Under the pieces are notes generated by a model that saw only the letters and a list, made by a program, of their open reading frames with translations, did not search any database and had not been told where the DNA came from. Shown here one piece after another: positions 20,415-31,400 of a stretch of 64,000 bases of DNA. Where the stretch lies: NCBI GenBank assembly GCA_015680685.1, contig MNCI01010832.1:198641-262640 (forward strand), in the 5' to 3' direction. Position numbers and translations under genes: made by a program. Origin of the DNA: Gnetum montanum. Lineage: Eukaryota > Streptophyta > Gnetopsida > Gnetales > Gnetaceae. Every line of letters starts with the position of its first letter. Position 1 is the stretch's first letter.

Positions 20415-23400
20415 CTAGGCATAGTAAGGCTTCAAGTATGAATGGTTCATTGGATTGGCAAATTCATTACTATATTGGTTAGCAAGCTTAAATGCTCCAT
20501 TGTCATAGGCTTTGGTGACCAAGAAAGACCCTTCCTAGTTGGCTAATAACTTATTTGCAGGTTCACAAATGACCTTGAGGACCAAGTCCCCTTTCTTGAT
20601 CGGGTGCTAGTACTGATTGTGATGGTGTTTTTGCTATTTCTTTTCTTAGTACCATTCAATGCGATCAAGCATCTACACATGCTCCTTCTCCATTGAGTTA
20701 AGGTCTACTATTCTCAACTCATTATTATGAGCTTCATCGATGAAGTTCGAGAGAATCACTTAGAGCGATGGAACCTACAATTCGAGTGGCAAAATTACTT
20801 TAGATTTGTAAACAAGGCTATATGGCATCTTACTTGTTGTTATTTTTTAGGTTGTGTAGTAGGCCCAGAGTGCATAGACTAATTGCTCGTGCCATTGTCA
20901 TTCATTGTTGTTAAGCATCTTCTTTAGAAGGTTGATGATGACTTTTTTTGTGGCCTCCACTTGGCCATTCGCTTGTGGGTAGTATGACCACGAGAAGGAA
21001 TGTTTAATATCAAAACATCGCAAAAGGCCTTAGTTTCAGAATTGCTAAATTGTGGGCCATTATTGGTTACTATGACCATGGGTAAACCAAAATAGGTCAC
21101 TATGTTGTCAAGCACAAATTTGCAAACCTGTTGTGATGTTGTCTTCTTAAGGGGAATAGCCTTAACCCACTTGGTAAAGTACTCAGTTGTTGTTATAATG
21201 AAGCTATGCCTTGTGGAGGACTTGGGAATTATAGGTCCAATGATGTCCAAATCCCAACATTGGAATAGCCATGTGATCTGCATTATGTGCAGTTCAATTG
21301 GTGGCACGTGCATTAGGTTGCCATGCTATTGAAAAATATTGCATGTTTTGACCTTGGAGACATAATCACGCTCCATGTAAGGCCAATAATAGCCTAAGCA
21401 TCTAATTTCATTGCCATTTCCCTAGGTGCTCTATGACCCCCACACAGTCCCTCGTGGACTTGTTCAATGATTGTTTGCACTTCGCTATTGCTCATGTAGG
21501 TTAATAGTATGCCATCATAGGATATACAACATAAGGTGCTATCACCTACAATGACGTACTACTGCAATCATTTACACACTACATCCTTTTGAGCAGTGGT
21601 TAGGTGTTGTGGAGGTTCACCTTGTAGAAGGTATGCCTTGATGTCATCATACCATTCTGCTACATGGGTCGTGCTAATTGTGGCTATGGATGCAATATTA
21701 GTGGTTTGCATGATAGGCATAGTGTAGTCCGCCACCGAGGTGGGCAATACATGGAACATTTCGGGTGTAATGCTTAAGGCTAGTGTTGCTAAGGTATCGA
21801 CTATGGCATTTTCATTCTTAGGGATATATTGAACATCAGCAGTTGTAAACTATTTAAGCAAGTGCTTCCCCATTTTACAATTAGGTTGTAAATGTTGGAT
21901 CTTACGAGTGTAAACCTCAGTTACCTAGTTAATCACTAATTGTGAGTCACCTTGGATTACTATGCTTTGGATTTCTAGGTCGTAAGATACTAGGATACCT
22001 TTGAGGATACCTTCATACTCCACCATGTTGTTAGTGCAAGGAAATGCAAAATGATATGCGAAGGGTTAGATTTCCCCAGAGGGGAACATGATAATGGTAG
22101 TGGTGCTATCCCCTTGAGAGGTTGAAGCATCATCAAAGTGTAGGAGTGCCTCAAAGTTGTTAGGCACTTGACTGACAATACTGACATGCTCATCTGAGAA
22201 TTCTAGATTGATTATTGCTTGATCATCGATGGGCAAAGCCATGAGTTGTGTGACTATAGCTTGACCTGTAGTTGAGGCTTGTGTAACATAATGTAGATCA
22301 AACTTTGTTGTTATTACCTTCCATCATGTAATATGACTGCTCTTGTAAATGTTTGTTGTAATCACTCAGAGTACGTTACTCTTGTAGATGATGTTGACTT
22401 GATTGCGAAAAAGATAGTGTGTTCAATTCTTGAGTGCAAAGAACAAGGTAAGACAATTCTTTTCCACATCATTGTATTTTTCTTCATGGACCAATGTGTG
22501 GCTTAAGTAGTATACTGAGACCTTTGTGTCATCATCTCACTTTTGGCAAAGTAGAGAAGCGATGGACGTGTTAAAAGTAGCAAGGTATATGTAAAAGGGT
22601 TTATCTCCTCGCAGAGGGTGAATCGTTGGAAGTTAAGCTAGCTCTTGTTTAAGGTTGTCAAATGCTTGTTGGCATTGAGTTCCCCACTCAAAGTGGATTC
22701 CTTGTTTAAGAAAATGTTGCATTGGTTGTAACTTAATAGTCAACTGTAACCCTTATAGCTCCTTAAGATTAGTCGATGGTGCTAAGTTGATTATGGCCTT
22801 AACCTTATCAGGGTCTACATGTATGCTTACTTTAGATACTACAAAATTGAGCATCTGGCCCATCTTAACGCTGAAAACACATTTCTTCAAGTTGAACTAA
22901 TGTTTGAGTACTAGGTTTAAGTCATTTATATGATCATGAGCTACCTTGGACTTAACTATAATGTTGTCAATGTAATCATTGAGCAAACCTAAAATGTAAT
23001 AGCTGAAGATGTAAGTCATTGCCTATTGATAAGTTGCTCCTACATTCTTAAGTCTGAAGGACATCATGGTGTAACAAAATGTACACCAAGGGGTCATAAA
23101 GGTTGTGCTAAGCTGGTGCTTTGGGTTGATTTGAATTTGGTTGTAGCCCAAGAATCCATCCATGAATGATAACAAGGCATGATCAGCTACAGTATTGGTG
23201 AATTAATTAATACTAGGTAATGGAAAATTGTCATTAATGGTTGCCTTGTTCAAGTCCCAAAAGTTTATGAAAATGCATGTAATTTTGTTTTCTTGGGCAC
23301 AACCACAATGTTGGAGACCTAGTCTGCGTAGTCAATGACCTAAATGAAACTAGCTTTGTAGAGCTTAGTGATTTCATCATGGACTGCCAACACCACCTCA

Positions 23401-23846
23401 GGCCTAACCTTATGCACTTTCTGCTTGACTGGCTTAATGCTGGGATCGAGGATAATGTTGTGTTGGATTACACAAGGATCTAGGCCTGACATGTCTTCGT
23501 AAGACCATGTGAATTCCTTATTGTTATCATTGAGCACTTTAGCGATGTTATAGGCATGTTAAGGCTTTAACAAAGAACTAAGTTTTAATGCTTTTGCTTT
23601 GCCACTAGGTGTAGCTATAGGGATTTCAATGAGGGGATCCTTAGTGACATCACCTACCTTTAAATTGAGAGTTGTAACTAGATGGTTGTGTCAATCTAGC
23701 AGTGCGTCTATAGATGTTATGTATTCGTCATACGCTATGGGCTCAAGGTCTAGGCATTGTGGATCAATGGATTTCTTGAGGTCACCATGGGGCCCAGTGA
23801 GGACCAAAGGTTAGAGAAGTTACTCATGCATATTCATGTTGTATTC
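20415..23846 (-). pseudogene. pol: pol of element 2, with stops and frameshifts
   Basis: Order and sequence parallel element 1's pol. RT runs from about 23600 to 22800 (SGLDPCVIQHNIILDPSIKP, MTPWCTFCYTMM; the YVDD motif is decayed to YIDN). RNase H lies near 22700-22300, the second RNase H near 22190-21830 (GDSQLVIN) and integrase at 21500-20415. In integrase the first core Asp is kept (WDLDIIGPI), but VTNNGPQF has Asn at the second catalytic position, as in element 1. The frame ends at KPYYA, aligned with KPYYI in element 1. Many stops are TAG, and frame changes occur in RT and RNase H. Nonfunctional. Confidence 0.85.
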
Positions 23847-23979
23847 TTGTGAAAGTCTTGTAAAAGAAAAACTAGGGAAATGTCAAGCCGCAGCTATCTT
23901 AATGAAGTTAATTTGCACAAATAGAGGAAAGCAATGCCATGAAACTTTTTCTTAAGTATGCACATGTAAAGAAAGTAAG

Positions 23980-24060
23980 TGCGTTTGTGTTCGTTTAGGT
24001 CTCGGCAGGTCATGAGTGCTAATTTAAGGTCTTAACAGACTATGGATGTGGTATATTTTT
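23980..24060 (-). repeat. Short repeat remnant before RT in element 2
   Basis: Minus-strand reading contains AAGACCTTAAATTAGCA and GAGACCTAAACG, one to two units of the array 2 repeat, at the corresponding place on the RT side of the antisense block. Confidence 0.5.
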
Positions 24061-24188
24061 CATTTTGGGCAAGGTTGGGCATGCTTGAGATGTGAAATTG
24101 GCCTGGGTGTTCACTAAGCAGTGAAGTTTAGAGCAAAGACTTGCTGCTGATGTAGCATGCCATTTGTGAATAGAGTATAGTTGGAGCC

Positions 24189-27100
24189 ATGATGACCCAT
24201 CAAAATGGATGCTTGCACCCCGAACTAGCCAACGTGGATAAGGGGGAGTGGGCACTAGGCTGCCTACCACAGGCACGTGTGGAAGACAGGAGGGCATCAC
24301 CATCTGCTAGGTACCCCAAATATGCTCCCACTTTTTGCAACTTTTTTGCTTTTCTGCACTTTAGGGTTTTTGGGTTTTGGCATGTTGGCTCACTACCATG
24401 GTAAGGGTTACCATTGCTAGTGATCATTTTGGTTGTTGCAACTAGGAAGGATGTGTGCATTTGTATGGGTTTTGTGCAGTGGGAGTTTTCGTGGTAGACT
24501 TGGGCATGCATGGGTGTGTGAGGGTTTTGGTAATGAGGTTTTTTTTTTCATTGGGGAAGGATATTAGAGGTTGCAGCTATGGTAGTAGACAATGTCATCA
24601 TAGATGGGGAGACTATTAGCTCCCACGGGGCTCACATGTGGGGATTTTCTGCATAATTATTTTTTTTGTGAAATGTGGTGGCATGGGGCAGGGTTTTTGG
24701 ATTTGGCAGCGATGGTGGCCAGGAGTTGCTACCCATGGGATAGATGGTGAGGTAGGATTTTGCAATGATAATAGTAATTTTTTGAAAAAAGTTTTCTATT
24801 TATTTTCTACATATGCAAGGCAGGGATTGAGGGATTTGGTGGCAGTCGAGGGTGACTCGACACAAGGTAGGGGATGATAGGGGTTTGCCCTGTGATTTTT
24901 TTGGGGAAAATGCAGGTGAGTGTTAGGCATGTTGGGAGCACATGAGGTCATGGGGAAACTATTGCCATGGTGTGGTAGGGGTTGCAAAGGTGTTATGCCC
25001 TATGGTATAGCCACACGGCCGCAAGGACCATGAGGGCATGCAATGCTAGGGCATGTTTGAGAAAGGTGTTGGAGTGCAAAGAGATGCATTGCATGTGCCA
25101 TAGGGGGGGTGCAAAGATCTACAAGGGCAAATGTACCCCATAGCGTGGTTGAAGGGGCTATGGGTGGCAATTCCCCTACCCCCCACAGTGTGACTACGAG
25201 AGTCACAGAGGTGCATGATTCTTAGATGTGTTTTCATCTCTTGTATTTTTTGATGGTGTGGGGAAGGGTAGGGTGAGACAAGGCAGCGACATGGCGCATG
25301 AAGATAACATGAATTCGAGTATAGGGCATGCAAGGAAACACAATGGTGCACAAGATGTGTGGGATGCTTGGGTGTGGCACTCAATTAGTAGGGTGCAATG
25401 TTGAGGGCATGGTGGGTGGCACCACAGTAGGCATGATGCATGGAGAGAGTGTTGGGGTGATAGCCAAGACCTTGCTCCTTGCAGGTCATAGCTAGGACTA
25501 TGCTCCTCATCTTGGAGGCATAGTTGATGCCAGGATTTTTTTGAAATGGCATATACCCAATAGTTAGTTTTTTCTTAGAAGTGTAGTTAGGGAGTTAGAG
25601 TTTTTTTGCAACCTAAGACAACACTCTCTAGTTTTCTGATGCGTAGTTAGAGTGATCCAGAGTTATAAAAAATTGTGCTATTTTTGGACTATCCTCTCCA
25701 CTTAGGTAGTCTAGAGTTAGAATTTTTTTGCAACCTTTCTAGATTGCGCTGTCCAAAGTTAGAAAAATTTTAGAAAAATTTATAAATTGTACTCAAAGCT
25801 AAACATGCAAAATGTGACAATGCTAACAATGCTAAACTTGCAACAAGGCTAAACTTGCAACAAGGCTAAACTTGCAACAATGCTAAACCTATATATTGCA
25901 ATGATGCTAAATTGCCAAAACATGAAAACTATAATGATGCTAACCATGTGAATTGTAACGATGTTAAAACTGCAATGATGCTAAATGTGTGAATAGATGT
26001 AAAACGAGATGCCAATCCTATGCGAATCCTAGTGAGTACCAGGAGCGTCAAATTTATTTGTTGACATCTTATACCCATGGGGCCTCCAAGGGAATTAAAA
26101 TATTTTTATTAATCATTAATATATTTTTGACAAAATTTGCATCCAATTATATGTATGTTGACATTTTGTTTGTTGCTTTTTTGGTTGCAGGGTGCTACTT
26201 AAGCCTATCCTGGTTATTGTTAAGCTTGTGGGCATTCTCTGCTGCATGAGAAAGCTTGTTCCTAACACACATGCATAGATATGGTTCTAGTTGGGGGCAT
26301 GTGGGTTCCTTGAATTCTTGCTACAACACTTTAGTATGATTGTGTGGTCACACTTAATGATGGAGGTTACCAGTGCCATCATAGAAACATTGCCACCCAT
26401 GGTTAACTAGGACATTTTGAGGTTTATGTCCAATGAGCCTACTATTATTGATAACAGAGTAGGTGGTTTGGGTAGAGGCACCAAGGATGCTCATCCCTTA
26501 TCTAGGATCTGGTGGATGATAGGGTTCAGTTGCTACAACAAGAGCAATACCCTCTTTGTGTCTTTGCGAGTGCACGCTTTATTTTAGAACCCACCTAGAC
26601 CGGTCTATTGCATAGGAGGGTAAGTGCTCTTATAGCTTTTGCAATGTATTTCTACTATTGGCTCATAATGAGTTTGCTAACTACTCATGCTTGTTGCTAG
26701 GTTCAGAGTTGATGAGTGGGGCCTACATGATGAGACAGACACTCTAGCGTTGACTTAGATTGCCTTAGAGGTATTATCATTGAGCACAAACATCCATGAA
26801 GCTATGCTTGAGTAGGTGGGATTTGATCTAGGGGTGTACCCCACCTAGTACCCAAAGGCATGTGAGCGGTGCAAGACCCAAGGTTAACTAGATGAGGAGT
26901 GGACTACTAGTTAGCTCAATATTGAGGAGATTCTTGCACCACCATCCCTATCCTACACTCCATTTGTATAGCATAAGCATTTATTGTTTAGCTCTTGTGC
27001 TTGCTCATGTGCTTGTTGATTTTCCTTTGTGTGATGTTAACATTGTTTTTGCCTCTATTGTAGTGGTAGTTACTTTGAGCGAGGTGATGGTGGTCACCAT

Positions 27101-29778
27101 AGGCTATACAAAAGCCACCCTCATCATGAACTAGGGTGATGTAGAGGATGCGTAGCATTGATTATGCCACCAAACATTAGATGAACTGACAACTAGGCTC
27201 ACACATGTTAGTTTGATGAACCTATTCTTGGCCCTTAACTTGAGCATTCTGGTGGCCAAAATGATCACCATCATTGACTCCTTCAATAGCAACATCAGGT
27301 ATTTCATCACCCGGGTATGCAGTGTGAGGGTAGTGTTGGACATCAATGAGGCCTTTTTTGTCAACCTCTTTGGATTCCCTATTGATGGCTTGTTGGTTGT
27401 TGATAAGGCCAATAGGGAGGTTGATTATAGGGGGGAGATCAAGGACTAGTTGGGGGTCATCTAATCTCACAAGGGCATACCTATCAAGGATGTGCTTATG
27501 CCTGAGGTCTAAGAGCTCTACCCTCTCTTTCATGCCTGTGTGCTTCCAAAGATGCTCTCCCAAGGAAAAATCCTTGGGGTGGAGTAAGCACAGGTGATGA
27601 AAGAGGTATTGCTGGAGGATGCAAGATTCAACTAGGCTTCTTACATCACCATGAGTTTGCATGTAGAGGTCACTAAGTTGCAATTCAACCTCCAAGTGAG
27701 GTCTCATGTTTAATTCATGTTCTTCGTAGGATATCTACGAAGGTTTGTGAAGCTCCTGGTGGTATGTGATGGTGGGCAATGGGTAGTATAGGACTATGAA
27801 TAGCTTTCAAAGCTATGGGTCAAACATATGTTCATGACCACTCACACACAAGACCCTTTAGAGGGGATTAATGAGTCATTGTCAGTAATGACCAAAGGTC
27901 TAAAGGTCCTATAGCGTGGTCACACTATTCATGTGACAATGTAGGTGAGGGTTCCCTAGTTGGCATTGGGGATGTGAACAAAGCGAATTGCTACATTGCA
28001 GAGATAGTGGGACCATCTAAGGAAAAAATCAAGAGGCCATGTCCCATAGAGGAGGTTGCCCCTGAGGTTGGATGGGTAAGTGGCAAGAAGATCTATCTTA
28101 AGCTTCATAACTTTTGCACGGAGGTTGTAGGTTAGTATGTTTAACTTAGATGCATTTATTGTGTTATTGTATGTTTATATTTTTATGTTTTTTATGCTAT
28201 ATTATCCTAATGTGCTAATGTATACTAATGCATGTGTAAGTTGCAGAAACGGGAGAGAGGGTTGCCGAAGCAATGATAGAAGTAGTAGCAGAAGACACAT
28301 CCCCTCAAGCTAAGGAGAGGGAGGCCCATAGAGATGAGCTATGTGATGCCACAGACACCCTCTAGTAGTTGGAGGAGGGGCTGCTCCACCCCGGTGGAGG
28401 TGATTTTGATTATTTATTTGACGGCATGCAGTTGGGTGACCATCCTGCTCTTACACTTGAGGGCTTACTAGGTGAATGCCTTGGATTGCCATTTGTTGTT
28501 GCTCTTTTTTTCTAGCATATTTGATTATTTGATTGTATGTTGATTGCATTATTGTATTGTAGCCTCAGGTATGCTTGCTAGCGGTTTGATGTCTACCTAC
28601 TACGTAAAAACCTGAGTAGATATGCCCAACAAGGTTCCCTTCATGGAAGGTGTTGTGGAGGACATGGTTGACTGCCTACAGTAGGTAAATCCCAAGCTTG
28701 GTATGTGCACAATGTTGCTTTACCGATTGAAAACATATTGTTTTTGGCTAATGTTGATTTACTTGCTGTATGCCAATAGGTTCCAAGCTTCGTTGGGATC
28801 CAAGCAAGGTGGCCAAAGTGGATGTTGTCCCTTAGTTCCCTCTTGAAGTGGAGCAAGTGTCTTGTCATACATACAAGGTAGTTAGCAAATGCATGCTTTC
28901 CTGCATGAAAGTATTGTGGGTATATAGGTGCTCAAATGAGCACCTCTGGAAGTGTGTGCATGAGTTCTAGGAGAGGGTCACAAGCCAAGAGATAAATATT
29001 GGGGATCTTTAGTCTTGATATGACTTTATGGTGGCTCGATCATAGGGATACAGTACCTGGTAGACTATTGAGATCGATTATGCCCGGTACTAGTAGGCCA
29101 TCTAGGACAAAAATGAGGCCACTTGAGAGATTATTAAGCAACAGCTATAGATGGATCTGCTCAACCAAAAGAACTAGGACTGGAAAAACTATAGTACTAA
29201 GGTATACAGGTGGGGGTAGACTTAAAAGAACCACAAGCACTAGTAAAATCATAAGTGCAATGCGTACCTTTAATGGTATAAAGAGGAGTCTATCGAATGC
29301 CGTTACCTCGAGATGTTTCTTAAGGTGGCCAACAAGAGATAGGCCTATGAGTTGTTTGCTTGACATATCATGGTGAGTGGTTCTCCCAAGAGGTAGATTG
29401 TAACCCCCTTAGGAGAGGTCTTCTCTATTACTTTTTCCATGGAGTTGCCTGTATGGATTGCTATGGACAAAGGCAAGACCCTTGCGAGGATTAGCCTTGG
29501 CCAAGAGGATTGGATGTAGTTGTTTGAGGCCAAGATCCTCTAATGTTTAGAGGATGACATTGATAGATTACCTCCAGATGTGATCGATGCAGGACCCTCT
29601 TAGGTTAGTTTTTTGTTTGGTTTTATGCTTTTTCATGTTATTTTGTTTATTATACATTTGCTTACTGATTGTTTATTTTTTCACTATTTTGTGGTAGCAG
29701 GCACTAGGTAATGTTGCAGGCCCCATCAACGCAATGGAGGAAGCATCACCTCCACCTCCACCTAGTACCACTAGTTGA
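24189..29778 (+). pseudogene. Antisense spliced gene of element 2 (8 exons, function unknown)
   Basis: Proposed exons: 24189-24310, 26191-26619, 26701-26965, 27064-28130, 28247-28471, 28563-28700, 28780-29603, 29701-29778. Introns of 1880, 81, 98, 116, 91, 79 and 97 nt have GT...AG ends, and junctions fall at the same protein positions as in the element 1 copy. Examples: Y-x-x-G-G-F across intron 2 and P-x-x-G before intron 6. Aligned blocks include ILCCMRKLV, EFLLQHFSMIVWSHL (exon 2) and DSFNSN...RVCSVRVVLDIN (exon 4). The start is MMTHQNGCLHPELA. Intron 1 is expanded to 1.9 kb and contains tandem repeats. Stops are frequent, mostly TAG, and a one-base phase error occurs at exon 3/4. It probably once encoded about 1000 residues. 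Confidence 0.7.
25796..25990 (+). repeat. Tandem repeat in intron 1 of the antisense gene
   Basis: Units such as GCTAAACTTGCAACAAG and GCTAAACTTGCAACAAT repeat about eight times with decay. The CTAAACTTGCA word resembles the CTTAAACTAGCA core of the other arrays, which may or may not be meaningful. It accounts for part of the longer intron 1 in element 2. Confidence 0.6.
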
Positions 29779-30029
29779 GCATGTTTTGATGTAGCCTTGT
29801 TATTGGGCATTTTTGCATCTTTGTGTAATTTTTGGTACATGGTGCTGATGCTCATGCTATGTACCATTATTATTGTGAGATGTAATGGATGCATTTTCCA
29901 TATGGAGCATGTAACTTTTGTGATTATTTGCTATGTGTTTATTATGTTGATGTTGTGATGGATTGATGTGTTAAGTTATGACTATGCAATGATGACTATG
30001 TGATGATATGATTATGCAATGATAATGCA

Positions 30030-30350
30030 ACTAGGCCATTGCAAGCCCCATGCCAGTTTAAGGCCATGGTAGGAGGGCCAATGCTAGTTTAAAGTCATTT
30101 TGAGCTGTGAGTTGTAGTTTAAGGGCATTCATGGCCATGAGTTGCTAGTTTAGGGCTATGATGGATCATGAGTGAGGATTGGGAGCAATAGTTTTAGGCC
30201 ATTCTAGGTCACGAGTTGCAAGTTTAAGGCCATGGCAGGCCACGAGTGAGGATTAGGAGCAACAGTTTTAGGCCATTTTGGATTGCGAGTTGCTAGTTTA
30301 AGGCCATGGTAGGTTGGGATGATAGTTTTAGGTCATTCTGGGTCCTATTA
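30030..30350 (-). repeat. Tandem repeat array on the protease side of element 2
   Basis: On the minus strand, units read ATGGCCTTAAACTAGCA and ATGGCCTAAAACT, about ten in all. This is the counterpart of array 1 in element 1, at the same place (between protease and the antisense gene) and in the same orientation relative to the element. Confidence 0.8.
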
Positions 30351-30630
30351 TGTTGCTATATATATTTTTTGTAATTTTAGGCCTTCCTGATTTTTATGTA
30401 TTTTAATGTTCTTCATGCGTAGGCTAATAAATGCTAAGGAGTAAACTAAACAAGCAGATGCGTAAACTAAGTAAAAATGTACAAACAAAGAAAATAAGTG
30501 TGTAACAAAGAAAACAATGCAAAATGCAAATAACCAAGCAAAACATAAGTATGCAAACAAGTGCAAGTAAGTAGGATATGTGCTAATGAAGGGTAGGCAA
30601 GCACCTAATGTGCATTGGACTGAGGGGATA

Positions 30631-31400
30631 CCTCAGTTATGTAGCTGCTTCCTAATCTGATGTGGGTTAGGAGGTGCATAGGGCCTAGATTGTATGATGC
30701 GAGATTCATCTTAACCTTCGTTAGCTATGCAACCCATAAAGTGTCCTTTGGGAGGTCTTCAGTTTCTCCTACTTGCATGGTTTCTTCCACTTGCCTAGGT
30801 GCATTAAAATCATGTGTTTTTCCATCATCCTTTGCAAGAGGTGTGTCATCAAGGAACTTCACCTTTGACCCTTGTTTTGTGTCTATGTTGTTAATGGCTA
30901 GAGGGGATACATTGTTATCATAAATGATAATGTCACAACCTTTGTATAGAAGGTGGACTTCTTAGTGGATGGGATAGGAGATGGCCTGTAGCTAGGCTAG
31001 CCAAGGACTACCTAAGTTTAGGTTGAAGCCTAACATCTCCTCAATGATGATAAACTCTATAGTGGTGAGCAATTGATCTCTTACCATGAAGGCTATTGTG
31101 ACCATTCCCCGAATGACAATGTATGACTCATTGAAGGACTTGAGGCATGTTGTTTTTGTGGGATTAATTGGGTCAGCAAGACCTAGCTTGGCAACGACTA
31201 TGTGTGTGATGACATTGGTTGCCACCTCATTGTCAACATGCACCCTTTAGATTTTTCATTACCCTATGCAAATGGTGATAAACATAGGCATGGTGATAAC
31301 TTGACCCTTCTCAAGGTCAACCTTGATTGCCTTATCATGAAATGCGAGAGGTGCTGAACTTGATTCCTGTGATGCAGGAGGTAGCATCACAACATGGATG
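30631..31400 (-). pseudogene. Aspartic protease region of element 2
   Basis: Homologous to 3576-4524 of element 1. The active-site region is decayed (HVDNEVATNVITH near 31243, where DDGATMNIIP stands in element 1). The C-terminal signature is LNLGSPWLA (about 30995). Beyond the domain the frame remains open to THIRLGSSYITE, ending at a possible splice donor at 30631. Nonfunctional because the catalytic D-G-A is lost. Confidence 0.75.

Noticed and set aside
28999-29376. 125-residue open frame on the plus strand
   Set aside because: It is out of frame with exon 7 of the antisense gene, whose aligned frame is interrupted by TAG codons but matches element 1.
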